A stretch of 56,713 bases of DNA from Bdellovibrionales bacterium. GTDB lineage: Bacteria; Bdellovibrionota; Bdellovibrionia; Bdellovibrionales; UBA1609. Of this stretch, positions 44,943 through 54,158 are shown piece after piece (position 1 is the first letter of the stretch; each line of letters opens with the position of its first letter). The position numbers and the translations under genes were made by a program. The notes under the pieces were generated by a model, which searched no databases, was not told the DNA's origin, and saw only the letters and a list, made by a program, of their open reading frames with translations. The stretch spans positions 1-56,713 of the forward strand of contig JAHDFM010000022.1 in NCBI GenBank assembly GCA_020628165.1, read 5' to 3'.

Positions 44943-45541
44943 TGAATAAAAAGAAAAAAAAATGCAGCAAACTCATACTTCTACGTAACATTTCATTTGG
45001 GCTGTTGTTTGTCTTTGTTGCCTCCATCAATGACAATCCTAAAAATAACTACACACAACGACAAGTTGCATCCGTTCCGGAGCCACTCACTAAAAAACAA
45101 AGCCAGTTCTTAAAAAATAATTTATTAAAACGAACTCATAAGCTAACTATCCCCATGGTTACCCACATCAGCGCAAGCAAAAGTCTTATCAAGAAAGACG
45201 AAATCACTTTAATAGGTCATTTAAAGTCTAACACGCGATTAGAAAATATCCGCATTCAATGGCTTCTCCCTGAAGGGGTAGAAATGATCGATGGCACAAC
45301 GACATCTTTTGTTTCATCAACAAAGCAAGGAGATAAATTCAAATTCAAAATAAGAGTAAAAACTAACAACGAAACCAATGACATCATTCACCTCGTTGCT
45401 AAAGTAGAAAATGGCAACCAGGAATACAGCAACTCATCTCAGTACAACACCCGCCTGCAAAGTGAGATCACTGAAGCCAATCAAGCACTCTACGAACGTG
45501 CTAAAAAATATAAAGAAGACCAGGCTCGGATGAGTAACTGA
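44933..45541 (+). CDS. Membrane-anchored Ig-like protein coupled to the metalloprotease
   Basis: A 202-residue protein with a basic N-terminus and one transmembrane segment (residues 14-32, ILLRNISFGLLFVFVAS). A linker and a domain at about 75-170 follow, with the DUF11/CARDB-like pattern ISASKSLIKKDEITLIGHLK and WLLPEGVEMIDG. The C-terminus is a charged helix (ALYERAKKYKEDQ). The gene begins inside the metalloprotease gene, so the two are translationally coupled. It could tether or present the protease or its substrate. Function unknown. Confidence 0.7.
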   Translation: MPVVNKKKKKCSKLILLRNISFGLLFVFVASINDNPKNNYTQRQVASVPEPLTKKQSQFLKNNLLKRTHKLTIPMVTHISASKSLIKKDEITLIGHLKSNTRLENIRIQWLLPEGVEMIDGTTTSFVSSTKQGDKFKFKIRVKTNNETNDIIHLVAKVENGNQEYSNSSQYNTRLQSEITEANQALYERAKKYKEDQARMSN

Positions 45542-45588
45542 TTGTTTGATTTTCGTAATAAATTCACTTTAAGTAAATTTACCTTTTT

Positions 45589-46014
45589 CTATTTTGATTG
45601 AATTTCAGTTGAGTAGTAGCCACAAGATGAAATATAGAATTTGTTTTCGTATTTATTCAAAGCAAACAAAAACTTTTTTCCAATTGGAAAAGCTGTGACA
45701 TAAGGCATACAAGAGAAACCGTTATCTCCTTGAACGATCAGCGTATTCTCATCAAGGGATCCTTGAACGACACCACTAATATTTAAGAGCATTTCAGTTG
45801 GCTCTGGTCCACTTCTTAATTGTAAGTATTTATCAACTTCAGCTGAAACGACAGTCAATTCAAGGCTTTTAGGATACTCACCAGATTGAACTTTGATATT
45901 GTGTAACGAAACTGTTTCAAAAAAGTTTTCCCCAAGGTTAGCACATGAACAAGCAAGGCTCGATTCTACAAATAAAAGTGCTGTAAAAACAGGTAACAAC
46001 AATAATTTTTTCAT
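45589..46014 (-). CDS. Secreted TIMP/netrin (NTR)-like protein
   Basis: A 141-residue protein. ATG 46014 is chosen because GGAG lies 8 bases before it. The signal peptide would be cut after SSLA, leaving Cys-Ser-Cys-Ala at the mature N-terminus, the arrangement of tissue inhibitors of metalloproteinases. The rest fits a bacterial NTR-type OB fold: KSLELTVVSAEVDKY strand, then NTLIVQGDNGFSCMPY, FPIGKKFLFALN and a final SSCGYYS, giving four paired Cys. In TIMPs the N-terminal Cys chelates the protease zinc. It faces an HExxH protease gene across 47 bases. Inhibitor function is inference. Confidence 0.65.
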   Translation of the reverse strand: MKKLLLLPVFTALLFVESSLACSCANLGENFFETVSLHNIKVQSGEYPKSLELTVVSAEVDKYLQLRSGPEPTEMLLNISGVVQGSLDENTLIVQGDNGFSCMPYVTAFPIGKKFLFALNKYENKFYISSCGYYSTEIQSK

Positions 46015-46198
46015 ACTTTTTACTCCTTTATAAAGCATTCAATTAAAATTGAACACTCAAAAAGAAATTATATCAAGCTAGATTCATACATTTTGTATTT
46101 AATAGTTATTGCTAAAAGAGGTGGAACCCTTTGGGTTTAAATATTGAACTACGAAATGACTAAGACGGAATCGAACCAATTAATCAACTAGTAAAAAT

Positions 46199-46795
46199 TT
46201 AAATTGGAATAACAATGATATTTTGATTACCTAACTCGTGACGAATAATGTTTTGTATCGCGTCTAGGGTTCCCATCATTGCACTTGGACAGCCTCCGCA
46301 AGCACCTTGATACATGATCCTGAGTTCGTCGTTTTCAAAACTGATCACTTCTACGTCTCCGCCATCAGACTGTAAACCTGGACGAATTGTGCGGTCTAGG
46401 ATTTCTTCAACCTCTAACATTTCTGCTGAGAGATGAGATCTATCTTCTTGACTTTGTTGTCTTTGAGCGTGTTGTTCGTCGTCAGTTTGAAAATTAGGGT
46501 CGTGAATTGTAAGTCTTGATTTTAATACGGCTTCGACGGACTCTACCATGTTTTCTGTGCCCATCTGTCCGTCATGAGAAATTGTTAGACTATTTCCCTG
46601 CATATAAACTTGCTTTACCCCCAGAACATTTAACAACGTAACTACTAATGGTAGACCTTGGCTTTCATCGACATGTGAAAAGGTTGCTTTGCCTTCTGTT
46701 TTTAATGGTCTATTGACGATAAATTTTAAGGCATATGGGTTTGGGGTTTCTTGCCATCTGACTTGCACTTCAGACTGTGTAGTTTCTTCTGTCAT
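46199..46795 (-). CDS. nfuA: Fe-S carrier, NfuA/NFU1-like (Nfu N-terminal domain plus NifU C-terminal domain)
   Basis: A 198-residue protein. Residues 10-95 are an Nfu N-terminal domain (TPNPYALKFIVNRPL start); residues 120-198 are a NifU C-terminal domain with IRPGLQSDGGDVEV and cluster ligands in GACGGCPSAMM (C-x2-C). This is the NFU1 architecture rather than the degenerate A-type domain of E. coli NfuA. It delivers [4Fe-4S] clusters made on SufBCD. Overlaps sufS by 4 bases (ATGA). Last gene of the suf operon. Confidence 0.92.
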   Translation of the reverse strand: MTEETTQSEVQVRWQETPNPYALKFIVNRPLKTEGKATFSHVDESQGLPLVVTLLNVLGVKQVYMQGNSLTISHDGQMGTENMVESVEAVLKSRLTIHDPNFQTDDEQHAQRQQSQEDRSHLSAEMLEVEEILDRTIRPGLQSDGGDVEVISFENDELRIMYQGACGGCPSAMMGTLDAIQNIIRHELGNQNIIVIPI

Positions 46796-48003
46796 ACCAG
46801 CATCTCCAGGGATTTACGTAAACATGTTATAAAATAATCGATGTCTTCTTTTTCATTGTATAACGACAATGACACTCGAATCGAACCGCTTAAACCTAAC
46901 TTTTTAAAAATCACTTGCGTGCAGTGGTGTCCAGCTCGCACTGCCACACCTTGTTGATCTAACAGTTGTGATAAATCAGAATGATGAACGCCTTCAACTA
47001 TGAATGACAAGACATTGACCTTAGTTTTTGATGTTCCTAAAATTTTAATTTTATCAGAAACCTTCAACAGTTCTTCTGTAGCGTATTCAAGTAGCTCAAG
47101 CTCATGTTTGTAAATATTTTTTAAACCAATTTCTTGAACGTAATCAATAGCCTCACCTAATGCTATAGCACCTGCTACGTTAGGGGTTCCTGCTTCGTAT
47201 CTTTGTGGTGAAGGTAGGTAAGTGGAGTTTTCTTTTTCCACTTGTTCGATCATGCTGCCTCCTCCTTGAAACGGCTCACTTGAATTTAACAAGTCTTTTT
47301 TACCCCACAAAATTCCTATACCAAATGGAGCAAACAACTTATGGCCGGAGAAAGCTAAGAAATCACAATTTAATGCTTGTACATCGAGGTCAAGAATACT
47401 CACTGATTGAGCAGCATCAACAACAACATAAGCGCCTTTGTCTTTTGCCATTTCTGCTAAGGCTTCAACATCGTTGATTGTTCCCAAGGTATTTGAAACA
47501 TGACAGAGGGCCAATACTTTTGTTTTGTCTGTTATTAAATTTTGAGCCTCGTTAAGATCCAACTCACCGACATCATCAAATGGAATGTACTTGATGATTA
47601 GGCCCAACTTTTCTTTTAAAAGTTGCCAAGGAATAATGTTAGAGTGGTGTTCCATTTCTGTGAGCAGAACCTCATCACCACTTTTTAATCCTAGTGAAGC
47701 AATGATATGAGCTGCTAAGTTTAAAGACTCAGTCGTGCTTCTGGTAAAAATGATTTCTTCATCAGAGTAGGCATTTAAAAAACGAGCCACTTTTGTGCGC
47801 GCGCCCTCATAAAGAGACGTGGCTTTATTGCTTGAGCTGTGTAGGCCTCTATGTACGTTGGACACATCATAAGAGTAAAACTCTTTGATTTTATCTATCA
47901 CTCGCGTTGGTTTCAGCGTGGTCGCACCACTGTCTAAATAAGTGTAGCGACCATTGGTGTGACTGGTTGCAAGTTGTGGAAAGTCTTCGTGCCAATTCAT
48001 CAT
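46792..48003 (-). CDS. sufS: Cysteine desulfurase SufS
   Basis: A 403-residue PLP enzyme: YLDSGATTLKP near residue 21, HHSNIIPWQ, VVDAAQSVS, PLP lysine in FSGHKLFAPFGIG, and active-site Cys in VRAGHHCTQ (group II desulfurase form). It supplies sulfur for Fe-S assembly. Starts ATGATG and overlaps sufD by 4 bases. No SufE or SufU partner is in the operon. Confidence 0.95.
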   Translation of the reverse strand: MMNWHEDFPQLATSHTNGRYTYLDSGATTLKPTRVIDKIKEFYSYDVSNVHRGLHSSSNKATSLYEGARTKVARFLNAYSDEEIIFTRSTTESLNLAAHIIASLGLKSGDEVLLTEMEHHSNIIPWQLLKEKLGLIIKYIPFDDVGELDLNEAQNLITDKTKVLALCHVSNTLGTINDVEALAEMAKDKGAYVVVDAAQSVSILDLDVQALNCDFLAFSGHKLFAPFGIGILWGKKDLLNSSEPFQGGGSMIEQVEKENSTYLPSPQRYEAGTPNVAGAIALGEAIDYVQEIGLKNIYKHELELLEYATEELLKVSDKIKILGTSKTKVNVLSFIVEGVHHSDLSQLLDQQGVAVRAGHHCTQVIFKKLGLSGSIRVSLSLYNEKEDIDYFITCLRKSLEMLV

Positions 48004-49250
48004 AATTGATCCACTTTTTGTTTGAGCCAGTTGCGAATGTTCAAATCACCTATACTTAGGACAATCTCATCGACAAAAGCTTTTTGAATGATGCTTTTTG
48101 CTTTGTCTTTAGCAATACCACGACTCATAAGATAAAAGATTTCTTCATCACTCAATTGACTGACGGTTGCGCCGTGAGCGGCTTTGACGTCGTCAGCGTT
48201 AATATTTAATTGAGGCTTGGTGTACACTTCGGCCTCATCACTTAAAATTAAGTTTTTGTTCATTTGGCTTGAGTCTACTTTTTGTGCGTCTTTTGCAATG
48301 TGAATCATGCCATCAAACACTGACTTTGCCTTCCCAGACAAAACCCCTTTGTACAACTGATGACTTTCACCCATACCTTTTGCGTGAAAGATGCGGGCAA
48401 GCATATTCACCTGCTCATCTCCTTTGGCAAAGTAAAGTCCTTTTACATGGAGCTCTGCACGCTCTTCGCGGTGATTCATCTCACACTCTAGACGATTGAA
48501 GGCTCCCCCTAAATTAACTGAAGTGAAATCTAGATGAGCCTCTTTCCATAAATCAGCAACAAATTGTCCCGTTTGAAAAACTTGACTGTTAGTGAACTCA
48601 GACACTCGCAACATCTTTACCAGTGAGTTCTGTGCACAGTTCAGTTGAGTGAACGTGTTTATCAATGACGAATCTTTATGAACGCCGTTGAACTCATGAT
48701 GCTCTATGATTTTAACCTGTGAGTTTTTACCAACATTGATATTCACTTGTGGGTGACACATCGACCCCGCACTGAACTCATACTTATAGGTTAGAACAAT
48801 GGGAGCTTTTAAAAAAGCACCGTCTGCAACCTCAATTTTATAAGGTTGAGAATTAAAACTTTGATTCAAATGATAAAATGAATTGCTGGCAAATTCGCTC
48901 TCTGATCCTAGCGAACTGAAGACCTGTGCCTCAGTCACACTGACCTTGTCTTTGAACCCATCGCTGAGAGTGCTCGCCTCTTGGTCATACATTCCATTTT
49001 TAAACACAAGTTGATTCACAGGAAATGAAAACTCTTTGTCTGCGTTTGCAACTTTAAACTCAGCGACAGTTTCATTGATCAGCTCAAGGTTTTTGATCTT
49101 TTTTAAATCTGAATAACGCCAGTCTTCTAAAGATCGTTGCGGCAACCCTAGCTCCGCAAAACGCTCAAAGCTCTGCTCGCGCTCAGCTTGCAATAAATGG
49201 TTGTTTTGATTCACCTGCTTAAAATGATTGGTTAAGTTTGCAATATTCAT
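48000..49250 (-). CDS. sufD: Fe-S assembly protein SufD
   Basis: A 416-residue right-handed beta-helix protein: N-terminal LPQRSLEDWRYSDLKKI, VKIIEHHEF, and C-terminal HGATVSQLSDEEIFYLMSRGI with the conserved His near the SufB-SufD interface. It forms the SufBC2D scaffold with its neighbours. Overlaps sufC by 1 base. Confidence 0.93.
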   Translation of the reverse strand: MNIANLTNHFKQVNQNNHLLQAEREQSFERFAELGLPQRSLEDWRYSDLKKIKNLELINETVAEFKVANADKEFSFPVNQLVFKNGMYDQEASTLSDGFKDKVSVTEAQVFSSLGSESEFASNSFYHLNQSFNSQPYKIEVADGAFLKAPIVLTYKYEFSAGSMCHPQVNINVGKNSQVKIIEHHEFNGVHKDSSLINTFTQLNCAQNSLVKMLRVSEFTNSQVFQTGQFVADLWKEAHLDFTSVNLGGAFNRLECEMNHREERAELHVKGLYFAKGDEQVNMLARIFHAKGMGESHQLYKGVLSGKAKSVFDGMIHIAKDAQKVDSSQMNKNLILSDEAEVYTKPQLNINADDVKAAHGATVSQLSDEEIFYLMSRGIAKDKAKSIIQKAFVDEIVLSIGDLNIRNWLKQKVDQL

Positions 49251-50005
49251 CAGTGCTTTGTCACCCAGTCATAACCTTCTTTTTCTAAACGAAGGGCAAG
49301 GTCTTTATCACCTGTCTTAACAATTTTGCCGTCTGCAAGAACATGCACAAAGTCAGGAACAATGTGATCTAACAGCCTTTGATAGTGAGTCACTATCACA
49401 AAGGCATTATTTTTGTTGTGCAAGCTATTAATACCTTGAGAAACAATTTTAAGGGCGTCAATATCTAGGCCTGAATCAGTTTCATCAAGTAAGGCAAGTC
49501 TTGGCTTCAATACGGCCATTTGCAAAATTTCATTTCTTTTTTTCTCACCTCCAGAAAAGCCTTCATTCACAGGGCGATCTAAAAAGCGAGGGTCCATTTC
49601 AACCAATTTAACTTTTTCATTGATAAACTTAGTAAAGTCTTCATCCCCTAACTCAGGTGCACCTTGATGAGTGCAAATAGAGTTGAACGAGGTTTTCAGA
49701 AAATCATAGTTAGTGATCCCAGGAATGTTGGTAGGATATTGAAAAGCCAAGAAAACACCCTCTTTGGCTCTTTCGTCGGCCTCAAGATCAAGGAGATTTT
49801 TGGCCTCAAAATCAATATCGTAATTCACTTCACCAGACGTCACTTCATAGCTTGGGTGACCTGCGATCACTTTTGACAGTGTGCTTTTTCCAGAACCATT
49901 TGGCCCCATGATGGCGTGAATCTCTCCTGCTTTTACGTCGAGAGACAATCCTTTAAGAATTTCAACTCCGTCGACAGACACATGTAAATCTTTAACTTGT
50001 AACAT
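49250..50005 (-). CDS. sufC: Fe-S assembly ATPase SufC
   Basis: A 251-residue ABC ATPase: Walker [29 protein letters not shown] (the Q-loop form typical of SufC), signature [14 protein letters not shown], Walker [17 protein letters not shown], and His in [11 protein letters not shown]. Drives the shape change of SufBCD. 5 bases after sufB. Confidence 0.96.
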   Translation of the reverse strand: MLQVKDLHVSVDGVEILKGLSLDVKAGEIHAIMGPNGSGKSTLSKVIAGHPSYEVTSGEVNYDIDFEAKNLLDLEADERAKEGVFLAFQYPTNIPGITNYDFLKTSFNSICTHQGAPELGDEDFTKFINEKVKLVEMDPRFLDRPVNEGFSGGEKKRNEILQMAVLKPRLALLDETDSGLDIDALKIVSQGINSLHNKNNAFVIVTHYQRLLDHIVPDFVHVLADGKIVKTGDKDLALRLEKEGYDWVTKH

Positions 50006-50010
50006 TGCTA

Positions 50011-51459
50011 TTACCCCACACTGTTTTCTAGTTTCATTTCTATTAATTTGACCGCCTCTACAGAGAACTCTAGTGGCAATTGTTTAAATACTTCTTTGCA
50101 AAACCCATTCACAAGCATGGAGATAGACTGCTCCATCGTTAAACCACGGGACTGCAAATAAAAAAGTTGATCCTCACTGATCCGTGAGGTCGAAGCCTCG
50201 TGCTCTAGCACGGCGGTTTTATTTTTCACTTCTATATAAGGGACAGTGCTAGCGTTGCACTGATCACCGACAAGCATGGAATCACACTGAGAGTAGTTCC
50301 TTGCACCGGTTGCTGATGGCATCACCTTCACCTGTCCTCGGTAAACATTGGACGATTTGTCCGCTGAAATCCCTTTAGAGATGATTGTGCTTTTGGTGTT
50401 TTTACCAACGTGAATCATCTTCGTGCCCGTATCAGCCTGCATATGATCATGAGTCAGTGCCACCGAGTAAAAAGCACCTTGTGAGTGATCGCCTTGCAAT
50501 ATCACACTCGGATATTTCCAAGTTATGGCAGAGCCTGATTCCACTTGGGTCCACGAAATTTTTGAATTTTCACCCAAACACTTTCCACGCTTGGTTACAA
50601 AGTTGTAAATTCCACCTTTGCCGTCTTTGTCACCGGCATACCAATTTTGCACAGTTGAATATTTAATTTCTGCATCTTTGAGAGCAACCAATTCAACAAC
50701 AGCTGCGTGCAATTGATTCTCATCTCGCATAGGAGCCGTGCATCCTTCGAGGTAGTTCACATAACTGCCCTCCTCGGCGATGAGCAAAGTTCTTTCAAAC
50801 TGACCAGTCTCTTCGGCATTAATTCTAAAATAAGTCGACAAGTCAATCGGGCAAGTCACACCTTTTGGAATGTAACAAAAAGATCCGTCAGTAAAAACGG
50901 CACCGTTCAAAGCGGCAAAAAAGTTATCTGTCGCTGGCACAACAGATCCGTAGTATTTCTTAACAAGATCTGGATATTCTTTGATAGCTTCCGAGATTGA
51001 ACAAAAAATAACTCCGTATTTATCTAAGATCTCTTTATTGGTAGTTCCAACAGAAACGCTGTCAAAAACCATATCAACGGCAACGCCAGAAATTCGTTTT
51101 TGCTCGTTCACTGATATCCCTAAACGCTCGAAGGTTTTGATTAACTCAGGGTCTAAATCGTCGAGTGATTTTGGTTTCCCTTCTTTGCTGTTTCCTATGT
51201 AAGACTTAGGAGCTGAGAAATAACTAATGTCTTGATAGTCTATGGGATCATAATTGAGCTTGGCCCAATTGGGCTCTTTCATTTTTAACCAAACTTTGTA
51301 GGAACGCAGCCTGTTTTGTAACATCCACTCAGGCTCATCTTTGAGTTCTGAAATTTTGCGAATGACATCTTCATTCAAGCCCTTTTCTAATTGCTCCATG
51401 TCTATCTGAGTTGTAAAGCCATACTTGTAATTTTTGTTGATGGTCGAGCTATCAGTCAT
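50011..51459 (-). CDS. sufB: Fe-S assembly scaffold SufB
   Basis: A 482-residue protein: [19 protein letters not shown] opening, [44 protein letters not shown] and [24 protein letters not shown] (split), then [22 protein letters not shown] with catalytic Cys/Glu/His positions of the family. The chosen ATG 51459 shares a base with the regulator's stop codon (TGATG). An upstream GTG at 51462 is in frame. Confidence 0.95.
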   Translation of the reverse strand: MTDSSTINKNYKYGFTTQIDMEQLEKGLNEDVIRKISELKDEPEWMLQNRLRSYKVWLKMKEPNWAKLNYDPIDYQDISYFSAPKSYIGNSKEGKPKSLDDLDPELIKTFERLGISVNEQKRISGVAVDMVFDSVSVGTTNKEILDKYGVIFCSISEAIKEYPDLVKKYYGSVVPATDNFFAALNGAVFTDGSFCYIPKGVTCPIDLSTYFRINAEETGQFERTLLIAEEGSYVNYLEGCTAPMRDENQLHAAVVELVALKDAEIKYSTVQNWYAGDKDGKGGIYNFVTKRGKCLGENSKISWTQVESGSAITWKYPSVILQGDHSQGAFYSVALTHDHMQADTGTKMIHVGKNTKSTIISKGISADKSSNVYRGQVKVMPSATGARNYSQCDSMLVGDQCNASTVPYIEVKNKTAVLEHEASTSRISEDQLFYLQSRGLTMEQSISMLVNGFCKEVFKQLPLEFSVEAVKLIEMKLENSVG

Positions 51460-51905
51460 CACGCTAACTCCTCCTTGTTGGTGAGCACAGTGTTTTGTGA
51501 GCCTTGCAATAACTCTTGCAGAGTTATGTTTTTATAAAATTCGATTAACTTGTTATTTAAAAAATTCACGGGCTGTTTGATCTTGCAGTTTGTTTCCATT
51601 TCGCATTGATACTGATGGGATAAACACTTCACTATTTCTAAAGGTCCCTGTAACGATTTGATCAAATCATTCAATGTCACAGCCTTGAGATCACAGGCGA
51701 TGGTGTATCCGCCCCCATAACCTTGATCGGATTTGATGATTTCTGATTTCACTAACCTCTGCATCACTCTCGCCAAAGAATCAAATGGAGCATTTAAGTG
51801 AGAGGCAATGGTTTTAACATTGCTTGGCTTTTGTTCATTTTCAGCCTGCTGTAAATACTCGAGAGCCAAAAGTGCATACTCTAAGTTTTTGTTCAGTTTG
51901 ATCAA
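51459..51905 (-). CDS. Rrf2-family Fe-S regulator of the suf operon
   Basis: A 148-residue Rrf2 protein. N-terminal winged helix ([41 protein letters not shown]) and a cluster-binding loop with C-x6-C-x5-C (near residues 95-108). It resembles SUF-system regulators and IscR but has no His just after the third Cys. It should sense Fe-S status and control this operon. Starts at TTG 51905 with GGAG five bases before it; the nearby ATG is out of frame and meets a stop at once. A -10-like TATAGAAT lies about 30 bases upstream. First gene of the operon. Confidence 0.88.
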   Translation of the reverse strand: MIKLNKNLEYALLALEYLQQAENEQKPSNVKTIASHLNAPFDSLARVMQRLVKSEIIKSDQGYGGGYTIACDLKAVTLNDLIKSLQGPLEIVKCLSHQYQCEMETNCKIKQPVNFLNNKLIEFYKNITLQELLQGSQNTVLTNKEELA

Positions 51906-52088
51906 AACATCTCCATTCGTTATGCCGCTAAAATTCTATAAGACAAATTGAAAATCAAGTGAAAAATAAGTATTTTTTTGACGTATTTTATGCGCCGCGC
52001 TTATTAAGTCAATAAAAGACCCTTAAATTCTTAAAATTTCTCTGATTCTATTAATTGCAAAAAAAATAAGCGATTTACAAAGTAAAGA

Positions 52089-52118
52089 CTGACAAAAAAA
52101 GAACATCTATAGTATATG
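52089..52118 (+). promoter_or_regulatory. Likely promoter giving a near-leaderless mRNA
   Basis: CTGACA (52089-52094), 18-base spacer and TATATG (52113-52118), with an overlapping TATAGT at 52108-52113. The expected start is within about 10 bases of ATG 52129 and there is no Shine-Dalgarno. This fits leaderless translation, but it is an inference. Confidence 0.4.
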
Positions 52119-52128
52119 CTAAAAAACC

Positions 52129-52887
52129 ATGAGAAACCCATACTTTAGGCTTTTTTTTATTTCTGTGAACGTGCTTTTATGGTCCGCTTTAGTGATCGGA
52201 TTCTTACGTTATCTCGGCAATCAACAGAGTTATACACAATTTGACCATGTTATTTTAAACCAAGATCAGATTCTTCTCTACAAAACCAACTCCTTAGATT
52301 CAATCCTTCAAATACCTGAAATTGTAGAAAATAAATGGAACATCATCCCTATGATCAATGTAGAGATCAGGGAACGCGATTGGCACGTTGTCGAAATATT
52401 AAGTAAAAACCCGTACAAGACAAAATCACACCTGCTCCTTGATGAATTTTTAAACACATATCAGCTGTCAAAGCTTGCCATCAATGTTGCAAATAAACAT
52501 CTACGAAACTTAAAACGTTTATCAGAAATTCTAGCACAGAAAGAAAATGTTGAAGTTTTGTTCACTTCAGAGACAACAGGAATTTTGCATGAGGTTCGCA
52601 AAGAAAAACCAAAGTGGTTGTTTATGTCGAGTCATGCTCTGGTTGCCAAGCTTCAGATAATGGGTGCACTTTATTTAGAAAATTTAGTGCAAATCAATGA
52701 AGACTTGGTTTTTTTAAACTCAAGCAATGAACTTGACGAACGCTTGCTTACTGAAGTTAACAAGCGATACAAAAAAATAATTCTTAAAGTGAATAAAAAG
52801 CCCAATGCAGACCAACAAAGTTTGTTCAAAAATTTTCTTTCAGCTGACTTAGCTCTGTTAAAAGAGATGAGTGTTTTAAAAAAATAA
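52129..52887 (+). CDS. Membrane-anchored protein, possibly a degenerate GDPD-like barrel
   Basis: A 252-residue protein with an N-terminal transmembrane segment (residues 7-27). The rest weakly recalls the C-terminal half of glycerophosphodiester phosphodiesterase barrels: LLLDEFLNTYQLSKLAINV, then LKRLSEILAQKENVEVLFTS and VRKEKPKWLFMSS. The catalytic H-R and E-N-T/E-x-D motifs of that family are absent, so it would be inactive or another fold. It has its own promoter-like sequence and terminator, so it is not part of the tol operon that follows. Confidence 0.6.
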   Translation: MRNPYFRLFFISVNVLLWSALVIGFLRYLGNQQSYTQFDHVILNQDQILLYKTNSLDSILQIPEIVENKWNIIPMINVEIRERDWHVVEILSKNPYKTKSHLLLDEFLNTYQLSKLAINVANKHLRNLKRLSEILAQKENVEVLFTSETTGILHEVRKEKPKWLFMSSHALVAKLQIMGALYLENLVQINEDLVFLNSSNELDERLLTEVNKRYKKIILKVNKKPNADQQSLFKNFLSADLALLKEMSVLKK

Positions 52888-52918
52888 CGCACAATTTGCA
52901 ATCATCACTACATCTTAC

Positions 52919-52955
52919 TACACTATTAGGCATAGGGGCCTGTTAGTGTATTTTT
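52919..52955 (+). terminator. Rho-independent terminator before tolQ
   Basis: TACACTA (52919-52925) pairs with TAGTGTA (52944-52950); inside it AGGC (52928-52931) pairs with GCCT (52938-52941) across a 2x2 bulge and a 6-base loop. A TTTTT run follows at 52951-52955. It ends the preceding gene and isolates tolQRAB. Confidence 0.65.
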
Positions 52956-52991
52956 GTCTGTGCCTTTTATTTTATAACAACGTGGGGATAT

Positions 52992-53741
52992 ATGCTTTTA
53001 CTTAGTTTATTACTGAATCCTGTCTTCGCACAGAATGTTGAAACCAAAAAGGCGATGGACATTAGCTCTATTGATGCTATTGCACAAGCAAGCCCCGTCG
53101 TGCAGTTAACTTTGTTTATTCTCATAGCCATGTCAGTGGTTTGTTGGGCCATTACTTTTTATAAATACAAACGATTTAAAGCCATTGAACAAAGCAACGA
53201 GCCCTTTTTAGATTTATTTTGGAAAGCGAACTCATTGGATGATATTTTTGCCGATGTGGGAGAATACCCCAACAGCAACTATGCCAAAGTATTTAAGGCC
53301 GGTTATTTAGAGTTAAGAAAGCTTGCCGATTCTAGCCTTGCTGACAGTTCATCAAGCTCACCCTTGCTGAGTGGCATAGACAATCTCGAACGCGCAATAC
53401 AAAAAGAAATTGATAAGCGTATTGCAAATATGGAACACCGACTGAACTTACTTGCCACGACAGGCAGTACCGGCCCGTTCATTGGATTATTTGGAACCGT
53501 TTGGGGAATCATGGGAGCCTTTCAAAAAATTGGTCTTACAGGCATGGCAAGCCTTGCTGTGGTTGCCCCGGGTATCTCTGAAGCCTTGATCGCCACAGCT
53601 ATCGGCTTGGCGGCGGCCATACCAGCAACTGTCGCTTACAACTATTTTTTAACAAAAATTAAAACTCACGAAGTAAACCTCTCCAATTTCTCGGCTGATT
53701 TTTTAAACATCGCTAAAAGAAACTTTTTCAAGGGCAAATAA
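52992..53741 (+). CDS. tolQ: Tol-Pal system protein TolQ (MotA/ExbB family)
   Basis: A 249-residue inner-membrane protein. An extra hydrophobic leader (MLLLSLLLNPVFAQ) looks like a signal peptide. TM1 is VVQLTLFILIAMSVVCWAITF, split at about residue 47. TM2 and TM3 lie at about 155-185 and 200-225, with the family block ATTGSTGPFIGLFGTVWGIM and APGISEALIATAIGLAAAIPA. It is the proton-channel stator that powers TolA. GTGGGGAT ribosome site. First gene of tolQRAB. Confidence 0.95.
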   Translation: MLLLSLLLNPVFAQNVETKKAMDISSIDAIAQASPVVQLTLFILIAMSVVCWAITFYKYKRFKAIEQSNEPFLDLFWKANSLDDIFADVGEYPNSNYAKVFKAGYLELRKLADSSLADSSSSSPLLSGIDNLERAIQKEIDKRIANMEHRLNLLATTGSTGPFIGLFGTVWGIMGAFQKIGLTGMASLAVVAPGISEALIATAIGLAAAIPATVAYNYFLTKIKTHEVNLSNFSADFLNIAKRNFFKGK

Positions 53742-54158
53742 ATGGGAGCGTCCAGTAACAGAGGAAGATCGCGAGTTGTCTTAAGTGAAATCAATGTCAC
53801 ACCCTTAGTTGATGTTATGTTGGTGCTGCTAATTATTTTTATGGTCACCGCACCCATGATGAAACAAGGTTTAGAGGTTGAGTTGCCACAAACGGCGAGC
53901 ACTGGAATTTCTACCAATGACAAACCTTATATACTTGTGATTAAAAAAGATGAAACCCTGTTTGCCGGATCCACTCAAATACCCATGGCAAATTTAAGAG
54001 AGAAGATCCAGTCCACATTTGAAACTCGCAAGAACAAACAAATTTATATCCAAGCTGACAAATCCGTAAATTATGGTTTTGTTGCAGAAACGATGGCTGA
54101 GATTCGTGCTGCAGGAATATTCAGTATAGGACTTGTCACTTTACCAAAAGCGAAATAG
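53742..54158 (+). CDS. tolR: Tol-Pal system protein TolR (ExbD family)
   Basis: A 138-residue protein with one transmembrane helix carrying the essential Asp (NVTPLVDVMLVLLIIFMVTAP) near residue 25, and a periplasmic domain containing YIQADKSVNYGFVAETMAEIRAAG. It works with TolQ to couple proton flow to TolA movement. Starts directly after the tolQ stop codon. Confidence 0.95.
   Translation: MGASSNRGRSRVVLSEINVTPLVDVMLVLLIIFMVTAPMMKQGLEVELPQTASTGISTNDKPYILVIKKDETLFAGSTQIPMANLREKIQSTFETRKNKQIYIQADKSVNYGFVAETMAEIRAAGIFSIGLVTLPKAK

Noticed and set aside
46163-46180. tRNA T-arm-like piece (GGTTCGATTCC on the minus strand)
   Set aside because: There is no D arm, anticodon arm or acceptor partner within tRNA distance and the stem pairs poorly; chance match or old remnant at best.
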